Source: Hydrogenophaga sp. (lineage in GTDB: Bacteria; Pseudomonadota; Gammaproteobacteria; Burkholderiales; Burkholderiaceae_C). From it: a DNA stretch of 45,938 nt. How positions within the stretch are numbered: the first letter of the stretch is position 1; every line of letters starts with the position of its first letter. Made by a program: the position numbers and the translations under genes. The notes under the pieces were generated by a model that ran no database searches, was not told where the DNA came from, and was given only the letters and a program-made list of their open reading frames with translations. Location of the stretch: positions 1 through 45,938 of the forward strand of contig JAABQG010000026.1 in NCBI GenBank assembly GCA_011391595.1, written 5' to 3'. This document shows, in pieces, positions 1-7,667 of the stretch.

Positions 1-137
1 GCTACGTGATGGTCGCGCTGGATGCGGGGGGCACCCGCCTGCTGGCGCGCATCACGCGGAAGTCGGCCGATACGCTGCAGCTGCTGCCGGGACGCGCAGT
101 GTTTGCCCAGGTCAAGGGCGTGGCGCTTCTGGACTGA
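1..137 (+). CDS. modC: Molybdate ABC transporter ATP-binding protein, C-terminal end only
   Basis: Only the last 44 codons are inside the window; reading starts at base 3 and stops with TGA at 135-137. The visible peptide ([20 protein letters not shown], then a tail ending [10 protein letters not shown]) matches the C-terminal TOBE (molybdopterin-binding) domain of ModC, which binds oxyanion and modulates the transporter ATPase. The next genes encode a tungstate-type transporter and a ModE-like regulator, which supports the oxyanion theme. A different TOBE-containing ATPase or a ModE C-terminus is possible because the ATPase core is outside the window. Confidence 0.7.
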   Translation, partial: YVMVALDAGGTRLLARITRKSADTLQLLPGRAVFAQVKGVALLD

Positions 138-141
138 ACCC

Positions 142-969
142 TCACTTCGTCGCGTTGGGGAAAAACAGCGGCTCGCCGCCGATCTTGTAGCCGGCGATCG
201 CGTTCTGGCCGGTCGGGGACACCACCCAGTCCACAAACTTCTGGGCGTCCGCCGCCTTCACATGGGGGTGCCTGGCCGGGTTGACGACCATCACGCCATA
301 CTGGTTGAACAGCTTGTTGTCGCCTTCCACGAGCACGGCCAGATCGGCGCGGTTCTTGAAGTTGAGCCAGGTGCCCCGGTCGGCCAGCACGTAGCCCCCG
401 ACGGAGGCCGCCATGTTGAGCGCCGGCCCCATGCCGCAGCCACATTCCTTGTAGCCGCTGCCCTTTTTGTCGGCCAGGCCGGCCAGGTTCCAGAAGCGTT
501 GTTCGGCCGCGTGGGTGCCGCTCTTGTCGCCACGCGAGATGAAGGCACCGTTCGCTGAGCTGATCTTCTTCAGCGCAGCGACGATGTCACTGCCTTTTGT
601 GGCCACCGGATCCCCTTTGGGCCCGATCAGCACGAAGTCGTTGTACATGACCGGGTAGCGCTTCACGCCAAAGCCTTCGGCCACGAACTTCTCTTCGGCC
701 ACCTGATCGTGCACGAACACCACATCAGCGTCACCACGGCGCGCGGTGTCCAGCGCCTGCCCGGTGCCCAGGGCCACCACCTTGATATCGATGCCACTGG
801 CCTTCTTGAACTCCGGCAGCAGGTAGCTGAACAGGCCCGACTGCTCGGTCGAGGTCGTCGAGGACATGACGATGGACTGCGCCTGCACAGCCGATGACGC
901 TATTAATACAATAGCTAATAATGACCGTTTCACGCTGGGATGATGGCAAAAACGCTTGAAAACGCTCAT
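142..969 (-). CDS. tupA: Tungstate ABC transporter substrate-binding protein
   Basis: A 275-residue periplasmic binding protein for tungstate uptake. It has an N-terminal Sec signal peptide (basic start, hydrophobic LLAIVLIA near residues 17-24, cleavage after AVQAQ). The mature N-terminus carries the MSSTTSTEQSG oxyanion-binding motif of TupA, followed by GTGQALDTARRGDADVVFVH. The ATG at 969 overlaps the tupC stop (ATGA), so the genes are translationally coupled in the order tupB-tupC-tupA. The bases encoding about residues 8-20 coincide with a copy of the dispersed 38-nt repeat found elsewhere in the window, so part of the signal peptide appears repeat-derived. Specificity for tungstate over molybdate is a family inference. 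Confidence 0.88.
   Translation of the reverse strand: MSVFKRFCHHPSVKRSLLAIVLIASSAVQAQSIVMSSTTSTEQSGLFSYLLPEFKKASGIDIKVVALGTGQALDTARRGDADVVFVHDQVAEEKFVAEGFGVKRYPVMYNDFVLIGPKGDPVATKGSDIVAALKKISSANGAFISRGDKSGTHAAEQRFWNLAGLADKKGSGYKECGCGMGPALNMAASVGGYVLADRGTWLNFKNRADLAVLVEGDNKLFNQYGVMVVNPARHPHVKAADAQKFVDWVVSPTGQNAIAGYKIGGEPLFFPNATK
911..948 (+). repeat. Dispersed 38-nt repeat, copy inside the tupA signal-peptide region
   Basis: This copy reads ATAGC, 5 nt, ATGACC, 5 nt, ACGCTGGGAT, then about 7 nt. The same blocks at the same spacing occur at seven other places in the window. It lies antisense to tupA and is translated as part of the signal peptide. The block matches are seen directly; mobility or function is unknown. 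Confidence 0.7.
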
Positions 970-1790
970 GGAAGCTCGCCTTTGACGAACAAATGGGCAG
1001 CCGGGTACTGCGTTTGCAGCAGAGGGCCATTGAAAAATTGATCCACGGGCAGGTCGGCCAGCACCCGGCCGTGTTCCAGATAGACCACGCGGGTGGCCAG
1101 GCGCTTCACCTGGCCCAGGTTGTGGCTGGCGAAGACGAGTGAAATGGGCCTGGCCCCGGTGAGGCCGGACATGGCCCCTGTGGTGAATTCCGCCACCAAC
1201 GTTTCCACCTCGTGCTTGGCGCGCGGGTCCAGGCTGGCCGTGGGCTCGTCGAGCAGCAGCACCTCGGGACGGCTGGCCCACGCGCGCGCCAGCGCCAGAC
1301 GCTGCTGCTGCCCGCCGGAAAGGTTCTTCGCGTTCCGCCCGGCCAGATCCGTCATGCCGAAGCGCGCCAGGGCCTCGGCGGCGCGCGTACGGGCCTCCGA
1401 CCAGCCCAGCCCCCCCAGCCAGAGGCCGACCGCAATGTTGTTGCGCACCGTGGTGCGCAGCATATGCGGGCGCTGGAACAGCAGGGCCTGGCGGGCACCC
1501 GCATCGCGCACAATGCGCCCGGCTGCGGGCTCCAGCAGGCCGTTGAGCAGGCGCAGCAACGTGCTCTTGCCGCAGCCATTGGCGCCGACCAGCGCGACCC
1601 GTTCGCCCGGCTGGATCTGCAGCGTCACGCCCGCGAGTGCCTGGACCGGGCCGAGCCGCACGCCGACGTCGCGCAGGTCGAACAGCGGAGGCGTGCCTGT
1701 TGAGGGCTGTCGGGCCGCCACCACGGCTGCCGCGCTGGCGCCTGTCGACACCGTCGCAGCCTGGGGACCACCGAATTCGTCGCGCTTCAT
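966..1790 (-). CDS. tupC: Tungstate ABC transporter ATP-binding protein
   Basis: The 274-residue cytoplasmic ATPase of the Tup importer. It shows Walker A (GANGCGKST), the ABC signature (LSGGQQQR) and Walker B (LLLDEPTAS), with an H-loop in SLVFASHNLG. The start is the ATG at 1790, which overlaps the tupB stop by four bases; the 3' end overlaps tupA in the same way. A roughly 35-residue low-complexity N-terminal extension precedes the ATPase fold (FDLRDVGVRLG). A longer in-frame opening upstream overlaps tupB and is rejected as coding. Assignment to Tup rather than Mod rests mainly on the neighbouring TupA and TupB. Confidence 0.87.
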   Translation of the reverse strand: MKRDEFGGPQAATVSTGASAAAVVAARQPSTGTPPLFDLRDVGVRLGPVQALAGVTLQIQPGERVALVGANGCGKSTLLRLLNGLLEPAAGRIVRDAGARQALLFQRPHMLRTTVRNNIAVGLWLGGLGWSEARTRAAEALARFGMTDLAGRNAKNLSGGQQQRLALARAWASRPEVLLLDEPTASLDPRAKHEVETLVAEFTTGAMSGLTGARPISLVFASHNLGQVKRLATRVVYLEHGRVLADLPVDQFFNGPLLQTQYPAAHLFVKGELP

Positions 1791-2524
1791 GCTGCCAGTG
1801 CCGGGCTCAGTCCGACCGTGCCGCCATCGAGCCGCTCCCGCCAGCGCCGCAGCCCGGAGATCAGGGCGTTCAACAGCAGCACTACCGCCAGCAAAATCAG
1901 CCCGAGCGCCAGCGCCAGCGGCAGGTCGCCCTTGCTGGTTTCCAGCGCGATCGCGGTGGTCATGACGCGGGTGAAACCGTCGATGTTGCCGCCGACGATC
2001 ATCACCGCGCCCACTTCCGAGATGGCCCGGCCGAAGGATGCGATCAGCACCGTCAGCAAGGCATAACGCTCGTCCCAGGCCAGCAACAGGCCACGCAGAC
2101 CCGTGCGTGCGCCCAGCGAGCGCAGTTGCTCGCCGTGTGCGCGCTCGGCGTCTTCCACGGTCTGGCGGGTGAGCGCGGTGACCACAGGGACCACCAGCAC
2201 GACCTGCGCCAGCACCATGGCCTTGAAGCTGAACATCCAGCCCAGGAAGCCCAGCGGGCCGGTGCGTGACAGCAACAGGTACACCAGCAGCCCGACCACC
2301 ACCGAAGGCAGGGCAAGCAGGGTGTTCAACACGGTCAGCACCGCGTCGCGCCCGGCGAAACGTGCCACGGCCAGCCACGCCCCGAGCATCAGCCCGAGTC
2401 CACAGGCGATGACGCAGGCCGTGGCGCTGACCGCGAGCGAGCGGCCGACGATGGTCCACAGCCCTGCGTCGAACGAGGTGATCAGCGACAGCGCGGTGCT
2501 GGCGCTTTCAGAGAAAGTGGACAT
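1787..2524 (-). CDS. tupB: Tungstate ABC transporter permease
   Basis: A 245-residue inner-membrane permease, first gene of the tupBCA operon. Several hydrophobic membrane segments are visible. The cytoplasmic EAA-type loop that contacts the ATPase lies in the stretch containing GARTGLRGLLLAWDE and GRAISEVGAVMIVGG, typical of TupB/ModB-like permeases. It starts with ATG at 2524 and diverges from the ModE-like regulator at 2599, leaving 74 bp for both promoters. Length fits TupB. Confidence 0.88.
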   Translation of the reverse strand: MSTFSESASTALSLITSFDAGLWTIVGRSLAVSATACVIACGLGLMLGAWLAVARFAGRDAVLTVLNTLLALPSVVVGLLVYLLLSRTGPLGFLGWMFSFKAMVLAQVVLVVPVVTALTRQTVEDAERAHGEQLRSLGARTGLRGLLLAWDERYALLTVLIASFGRAISEVGAVMIVGGNIDGFTRVMTTAIALETSKGDLPLALALGLILLAVVLLLNALISGLRRWRERLDGGTVGLSPALAA

Positions 2525-2598
2525 GGTTCAGGAAGGTGTCGGTCAGAACGGATCAGGTATCGTAGGCACCCGATCAATTCCACGCGATATGTTCCACC

Positions 2599-3717
2599 GT
2601 GCATAGGGTCCAGCTCCACTACACACTTTCTCGCGACGCCAGCGCAGCGCTGGTGCGTCACCCGCTGATCGAACTGCTGCAGGCCGTGGATGCGATGGGC
2701 TCGATCTCCGCGGCGGCACGCACACTGGGGCTGTCCTACCGTCACGTCTGGGGTGAACTCAAGCGCTGGGAGGACGAGCTCGGCAACGAGCTGATCGTCT
2801 GGGAAAAAGGCCAGTCGGCGCGGCTGTCGGAATTCGGTGCCAAGCTGATGTGGGCCGAGCGCCAGGCTCAGGCGCGCCTGAGCCCGCAGATCGAAGCCCT
2901 ACGCGCCGAGCTGGAGCGCGCCTTCGCGGTGGCCTTCGACCCGGCAGCCCATGTGCTGACGCTCTACGCCAGCCACGACGATGCGCTGCCCGCCCTGCGC
3001 GCGCACGCGGCGCAGCAGGCCAATCTGCATCTCGACATCCGGTTCACCGGCAGCGTGGATGCGATTGCCGCGCTCAATGAGGGCCGCTGCATCCTGGCGG
3101 GCTTTCACTCCCTGGCCCAGCCCGCGCCCGACTCCATGACCGCGCGCGCCTACCGGCCGCTGCTTCAGCCCGGCCTGCACAAGATCATCGGCTTCGGGCG
3201 GCGTACGCAGGGGCTGATGGTGGCGCCAGGCAATCCGCTGGGCCTGCGCTCGCTGGCCGACGTGGCGCGCCAACGCGCGCGCTTCGTCAACCGGCCCCTG
3301 GGCTCGGGCACGCGGGTGCTGCTCGACGACCTTCTCGCCGGCGCCGCGCTGGGCGCGCAGGACCTTTCGGGCGACGCGCTGACGGAACCCTCGCACGCGG
3401 CCGTGGCGCAAGCCATTGCGGCGGGCGCGGCCGATACCGGCCTGGGCATCGAACTGGCCGCCCGTTCGCGCGGCCTGGATTTCGTGCCGCTGGCGCGGGA
3501 GGACTACCACCTGGTCTGCCTGAAGTCGGCGCTGGAGCAGCCCGCCATCCAGGCGCTGCGGCAGGTGCTGCGCCACCCCGACTGGCAACAGCAGATGGCC
3601 ACACTCGCCGGCTATGAGGCGGCGCACTGCGGCGAGGTACTGTCACTGCGCGAACGGCTGCCCTGGTGGCGTTTTCAGAGAAAAAAGAGGCCAATCCCAG
3701 CGTCGAAGGGTCATTGA
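2599..3717 (+). CDS. ModE-type regulator fused to an oxyanion-binding-like domain
   Basis: A 372-residue predicted transcription regulator. Residues about 15-90 form a ModE/LysR-like winged helix (SISAAARTLGLSYRHVW). Residues about 110-345 resemble a periplasmic-binding-protein fold (COG1910-like), which in this family senses molybdate or tungstate in the cytoplasm. It is divergent from tupBCA, so control of that operon is likely. The start is GTG at 2599; the nearest upstream ATG at 2590 runs into a stop. A weak inverted repeat TATG-n10-CATA (2588-2605) overlaps the start and could be an operator, with low confidence. The last ten or so codons are encoded by a copy of the dispersed repeat, giving a basic tail (RKKRPIPASKGH). 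Confidence 0.82.
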   Translation: MHRVQLHYTLSRDASAALVRHPLIELLQAVDAMGSISAAARTLGLSYRHVWGELKRWEDELGNELIVWEKGQSARLSEFGAKLMWAERQAQARLSPQIEALRAELERAFAVAFDPAAHVLTLYASHDDALPALRAHAAQQANLHLDIRFTGSVDAIAALNEGRCILAGFHSLAQPAPDSMTARAYRPLLQPGLHKIIGFGRRTQGLMVAPGNPLGLRSLADVARQRARFVNRPLGSGTRVLLDDLLAGAALGAQDLSGDALTEPSHAAVAQAIAAGAADTGLGIELAARSRGLDFVPLAREDYHLVCLKSALEQPAIQALRQVLRHPDWQQQMATLAGYEAAHCGEVLSLRERLPWWRFQRKKRPIPASKGH

Positions 3718-3724
3718 CAGCTAT
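3687..3724 (-). repeat. Dispersed 38-nt repeat, copy spanning the regulator stop codon
   Basis: On the minus strand this copy reads ATAGC, 5 nt, ATGACC, 5 nt, ACGCTGGGAT, TGGCCTC. It overlaps the 3' end of the ModE-like regulator gene and supplies its last codons and stop. It also lies in the short gap to the convergent senA-like gene. Confidence 0.75.
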
Positions 3725-3748
3725 GATTTCAGGAGTACCCGGTTCCGA

Positions 3749-5002
3749 CTAGATGGCGCAGGACCGGAAGCCGACAAAGATTTCGTCCTCACCCGGCTCG
3801 CTGAAACCGCGAAACTTCGGGTGCTTCATGCGCCCGCGCGTTGCCCACGACGCGCCGCGCAGCACCCGCGCCTTGCCGAAGTGCGGCACCGAGTAGGCCA
3901 CCCACGGGTCCGGCGTGAAACCCGGATAGGGCTGGAAGCGGCTGGCCGTCCATTCATGCACGTCGCCCCATCGGAAGCCGCGTCGCCCCGCAAGGTGCGC
4001 GGCGAGTTCCCATTCGACCTCGTCGGGCAGCCGCCGGCCCGCCCAGCGGCACCAGGCGTCGGCCTCCCACCAGCTCACATGCGAGACCGGGTGGTGGCCG
4101 GCGAGGCGCACCGGCTGGCCAAAACGCGTCTGCAGCACGGCGCCGGCGCCGCCGAAGCGCGCCACGCCGATCTGCTCCACATGGCGCGGTCCGCGCCGCC
4201 CGCCGCTGGCCTCCGCATCCTGCAGCCAGGCCCAGCCCTCAGGGTGCCAGAGCTCTTGACGGTCGTAGCCGCCGTCGTCGACAAATTCGACGAACTGCGA
4301 CCAGCTCACGGGCTGGGCATCGATCTCGAACTCCGGCACGTTCACAGGGTGCGCCCACTTTTCATTGTCGAAAACGAAGCCGCCGGGCACTGAGCCCAGC
4401 GACCAGCGCGTGGCCGGCACGCCGAGGGGTTCGCGCAAACCCGCAATCAAGGGCGCCTCCAGCGCCAGCGCCACGCCGAGCGTCTGCGCCAGAACCACCA
4501 TTCGCTCACCCACCTGGTCTTCGTGGAACAGCGCGAGGCGGTAGAAATACAGCGCGTCGTCGCTGTCCGCGGCTTTGTCCAGCAGGTCCAGCGTGGTCTC
4601 CAGCGTCTCCAGCAACCAGCCGCGCGTCGCGGTGAAGTCCGGCCCGGCGGGTCCGCGCCCGGGTGGCTGGCCGCGATGCAAAGGTCCCCACCAGAAATCG
4701 GCGTGAGGTTCGATCGAGGCCAGACGTGCCGGCGCTGCCGGACAGCCGGCGCCCAGGGCGACCTGCGTGTTGCGGGCGATCCAGGACTCGGCAAACCAGC
4801 CGGCGTGCCCGGCCAGCCACAGGGGCGCTGCGCCGCTTGCCGCGGGGGTTCCGGCCCGTTCTGGCGCGCGGCTTGCGGCTTCGTGGGCGGCCAGCAGGCG
4901 CAAGGTCTGATTGCGTGCGTCGATCAGCGCCAGCGAGAGCGCGTCGCGCCCTGCCTGGCGCATGGCCGGGGCGTCGATGTCGTGGGTAGATGGGTGTTGC
5001 AC
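3749..5002 (-). CDS. senA: EgtB/SenA-family protein (selenoneine synthase-like)
   Basis: A 417-residue protein with the EgtB/SenA architecture: an N-terminal DinB-like domain (about 15-190) and a C-terminal FGE-sulfatase (SUMF1-like) domain (about 210-417) ending RVLRGASWATRGR...GFRSCAI. The phrases ALSLALIDARN, LWLAGHAGWF and LYFYRLALFHED match, from memory, the selenoneine synthase SenA subfamily, which joins hercynine to selenosugar using non-haem iron. The expected H-x3-H-x-E motif is changed: His160 and Glu166 are present but position 164 is Val (HEDQVGE). The other family His (His66, in AGHAGW) is present. No senB or senC gene is nearby. Start is GTG at 5002; an ATG at 4963 is the alternative. 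Function is therefore uncertain. Confidence 0.7.
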   Translation of the reverse strand: MQHPSTHDIDAPAMRQAGRDALSLALIDARNQTLRLLAAHEAASRAPERAGTPAASGAAPLWLAGHAGWFAESWIARNTQVALGAGCPAAPARLASIEPHADFWWGPLHRGQPPGRGPAGPDFTATRGWLLETLETTLDLLDKAADSDDALYFYRLALFHEDQVGERMVVLAQTLGVALALEAPLIAGLREPLGVPATRWSLGSVPGGFVFDNEKWAHPVNVPEFEIDAQPVSWSQFVEFVDDGGYDRQELWHPEGWAWLQDAEASGGRRGPRHVEQIGVARFGGAGAVLQTRFGQPVRLAGHHPVSHVSWWEADAWCRWAGRRLPDEVEWELAAHLAGRRGFRWGDVHEWTASRFQPYPGFTPDPWVAYSVPHFGKARVLRGASWATRGRMKHPKFRGFSEPGEDEIFVGFRSCAI

Positions 5003-5073
5003 AAGCGACCTGTCTGCAGACCCCGATTATTGGCGTTGAATCCGGCCGGCCAGGCATGGATCAACAAACACAT

Positions 5074-5101
5074 CGTTTACCCTAGGTTCGACGAATTTCA
5101 A
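5074..5101 (-). promoter_or_regulatory. Candidate sigma70 promoter for the senA-like gene
   Basis: On the minus strand TTGAAA (5101-5096), a 16-bp spacer and TAAACG (5079-5074) form a plausible promoter about 70 bp upstream of the GTG start at 5002. It is judged by eye only. Confidence 0.4.
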
Positions 5102-5227
5102 CATCGGGCAAAGTTTTTTCATGCATCAGAAGCGGTCCGCCGACCATAGAATCCCCCATCCTGCGCCATCCCCGTGCGGGTCCTGACGGCCGCCTACCGG
5201 TAGCCTTGAACATTTGACGGAGACACC

Positions 5228-5845
5228 ATGCCCTACCTGTTATCCCTGTCCCGACGCATCGACGGTTTCACCGAGTTCATCGGTCGTTGGGTCGCCTGGC
5301 TCGTGCTGGCCGCCGTGCTGATCAGCGCCACCAACGCCGTGGTGCGCAAGGTGTTCAGCGTCGGCTCCAATGCCTTCCTGGAAATCCAGTGGTACCTGTT
5401 CGCCGCCGTGTTCCTGCTGGCCGCCGGCTACACCATGATGCGCCAGGAACATGTGCGCATCGACGTGATTTCGGGCCGCTTTTCCAAGCGCACCCAGATC
5501 TGGATCGACATCATCGGCATCTGCGCCTTCCTGTTCCCGTTCATCGTCATGATCATCACGCTGGCGATGCCGCTGGTCATCAACGCCTACGTCACCAAGG
5601 AGATGTCCTCCAACGCCGGCGGCCTGATCCGCTGGCCAGTGTTCGCGCTGCTGCCTCTGGGCCTGCTGCTGCTGGGCATCCAGGGCGTTTCCGAACTGAT
5701 CAAGCGCATTGCCTTCCTCAAGGGCCTGATCCCCGATCCGACAAAAAGACAGGGCGTGAAGACGCCCGAGGAGGAACTCGCCGAGTTCCTGGCGCAGAAA
5801 GAAGTGGCCGCGCGTGAAGCGGCGCTCGCAGGAGCCAAGCCATGA
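5228..5845 (+). CDS. dctQ: TRAP transporter small permease (DctQ type)
   Basis: A 205-residue inner-membrane protein with four hydrophobic segments, the DctQ topology. It includes the FLEIQWYLFAAVFLLAAGYTM region typical of small TRAP permeases. TRAP systems use ion gradients and a periplasmic binding protein to import carboxylates. The ATG at 5228 follows a good ribosome-binding site (GACGGAGA). The stop overlaps the dctM start (ATGA), so the two are coupled. The hydrophilic C-terminal tail of about 40 residues is longer than a minimal DctQ. Confidence 0.9.
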   Translation: MPYLLSLSRRIDGFTEFIGRWVAWLVLAAVLISATNAVVRKVFSVGSNAFLEIQWYLFAAVFLLAAGYTMMRQEHVRIDVISGRFSKRTQIWIDIIGICAFLFPFIVMIITLAMPLVINAYVTKEMSSNAGGLIRWPVFALLPLGLLLLGIQGVSELIKRIAFLKGLIPDPTKRQGVKTPEEELAEFLAQKEVAAREAALAGAKP

Positions 5846-7566
5846 CCGCCTTCCTTGTCGCCAATCTGGCGCCGATCATGTTCGGCGCGCTCATCGTCTT
5901 CCTGCTGTTCGGCTACCCGGTGGCGTTTTCGCTGGCCGCCTGCGGCCTGTTTTTCGGCTTCGTCGGCATCGAGCTGGGCACCATCAATCCGGCCTTCCTG
6001 CAAAGCCTGCCGCTGCGCATCTTCGGCATCATGCAGAACGACACCTTGCTGGCGATCCCGTTTTTCACCCTGATGGGGCTGATCCTGGAACGCTCCGGCA
6101 TGGCCGAGGACTTGCTGGACACCATCGGCCAGCTGTTCGGCCCGATCCGTGGCGGTCTGGCCTACGCGGTGATTCTGGTGGGCGCCATGCTGGCGGCCAC
6201 CACCGGTGTCGTCGCGGCCTCGGTGATCTCCATGGGCCTGATTTCGCTGCCGATCATGCTGCGATACGGTTATGACCGGCGGGTTGCCACGGGCGTGATC
6301 GCCGCCTCCGGCACGCTGGCGCAGATCATTCCGCCATCGCTGGTGCTGATCATCCTGGCCGACCAGCTGGGCAAGAGCGTGGGCGACCTGTACGCCGGCG
6401 CCTTCATTCCCGGCTTCGTGCTGACCGGCTTGTATGTCGGCTACGTCCTGCTCGTGAGCCTGATCAAGCCGAGCTATGTACCGGCGTTGCCACCGGAGGC
6501 ACGCACCATCCGCGAAGCCGACGGCAGCTCCGGCCTGCGTTCGCTGGGTGTGCTGACTGTGATTTCAGTCATCGCGGCAGTGGCCTTTGCCAAGACCCGA
6601 CCCGAGGGCACGGCGCTGGACGAAAAGATCGTGGTGTCGATGTGCGTCGGCGTTGGCGTGGCTTTCATTGCTGCGGTTCTCAACAAGGTCACCAGGCTCG
6701 GCTTGCTGTCGAACATGGCCGAGCGCGTGACTTTTGTGCTGATCCCACCGCTGGCGCTGATCTTCCTGGTGCTGGGCACGATCTTCCTGGGCATCGCCAC
6801 GCCCACTGAAGGCGGCGCCATGGGCGCCGTGGGCGCCCTGGTGATGGCGGTTTCACGCCGGCGGCTGGATCTGAAGCTGATGCGCCAGGCGATGGACGCC
6901 ACCATGAAACTGTCGTGCTTCGTGCTGTTCATCCTGGTGGGCGCGACGGTGTTCAGCCTGGCTTTCCAGGGCGCCGACGGTCCCATCTGGGTCGAGCACC
7001 TGCTGACCGGCCTGCCGGGCGGGCAGCTGGGCTTCCTGATCGTCGTCAACATCCTGGTCTTCGTGCTGGCGTTCTTCCTGGACTTCTTCGAGCTGGCTTT
7101 CATCATCATTCCGCTGATCGGTCCCGTCGCCGAAAAGATCGGCATCGACCTGGTCTGGTTCGGCGTGCTGCTGGCGGTGAACATGCAGACCTCGTTCATG
7201 CACCCGCCCTTCGGCTTTGCGCTGTTCTACCTGCGCAGCGTGGCGCCGCACGAGGACTACACCGACAAGGTCACGAAAAAGCCGATCAAGAAGGTCACCA
7301 TCGAGCAGATCTACTGGGGTTCCGTGCCCTTCGTGCTGATCCAGGTGATCATGGTCGGCCTGATCATTGCCTTCCCCGGCATCGTGTCCACCAACACCAC
7401 CCAGGGCCCCGCCATCGACTCCGACAAGGTCTTCCAGCAGATGCAGAATCAAGCCGCCGAAATCCCGGCTGGCGCAGCCTCAGGCGCGCCCACGGGCGAG
7501 GTCAGCGAAGACCCGATGAAGGGACTGATGGACTCGATGAAGGCGGACCAGCAGAAAAAGCCCTGA
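5842..7566 (+). CDS. dctM: TRAP transporter large permease (DctM type)
   Basis: A 574-residue multi-spanning membrane protein forming the transport channel with DctQ. Family signatures include FGYPVAFSLA near the start, GGLAYAVILVGAMLAATTGVV, and PTEGGAMGAVGAL in the second half. It is longer than a typical DctM of about 430 residues. It has an extra central segment (around residues 215-290) and a long polar tail, a form I associate with permeases paired with TakP-type (2-oxo acid) binding proteins. It ends just before a strong palindromic terminator. Confidence 0.9.
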   Translation: MTAFLVANLAPIMFGALIVFLLFGYPVAFSLAACGLFFGFVGIELGTINPAFLQSLPLRIFGIMQNDTLLAIPFFTLMGLILERSGMAEDLLDTIGQLFGPIRGGLAYAVILVGAMLAATTGVVAASVISMGLISLPIMLRYGYDRRVATGVIAASGTLAQIIPPSLVLIILADQLGKSVGDLYAGAFIPGFVLTGLYVGYVLLVSLIKPSYVPALPPEARTIREADGSSGLRSLGVLTVISVIAAVAFAKTRPEGTALDEKIVVSMCVGVGVAFIAAVLNKVTRLGLLSNMAERVTFVLIPPLALIFLVLGTIFLGIATPTEGGAMGAVGALVMAVSRRRLDLKLMRQAMDATMKLSCFVLFILVGATVFSLAFQGADGPIWVEHLLTGLPGGQLGFLIVVNILVFVLAFFLDFFELAFIIIPLIGPVAEKIGIDLVWFGVLLAVNMQTSFMHPPFGFALFYLRSVAPHEDYTDKVTKKPIKKVTIEQIYWGSVPFVLIQVIMVGLIIAFPGIVSTNTTQGPAIDSDKVFQQMQNQAAEIPAGAASGAPTGEVSEDPMKGLMDSMKADQQKKP

Positions 7567-7593
7567 AGTCCGATCCTCCGGCGAAAAGCCGGG

Positions 7594-7631
7594 GCCAAAA
7601 AAAACCCCGCCATGGCGGGGTTTTTTTTGGC
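7594..7631. terminator. Perfect 38-bp palindromic bidirectional terminator
   Basis: A perfect inverted repeat with no mismatch: an A8 tract, CCCCGCC, ATGG at the centre, CGGGG and a T8 tract, flanked by GCC/GGC. It gives a GC stem followed by eight U residues on either strand, so it can end both dctQM (plus) and dctP (minus), which converge here. Confidence 0.93.
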
Positions 7632-7667
7632 TGCCAGCGAGCTGGTAGCGCGTACTTCAGGAAAACA

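Noticed and set aside
2588..2605. TATG-n10-CATA as a ModE-type operator between tupB and the regulator
   Set aside because: Only four bases per arm match and it overlaps the GTG start; it is too weak to report as a separate site.
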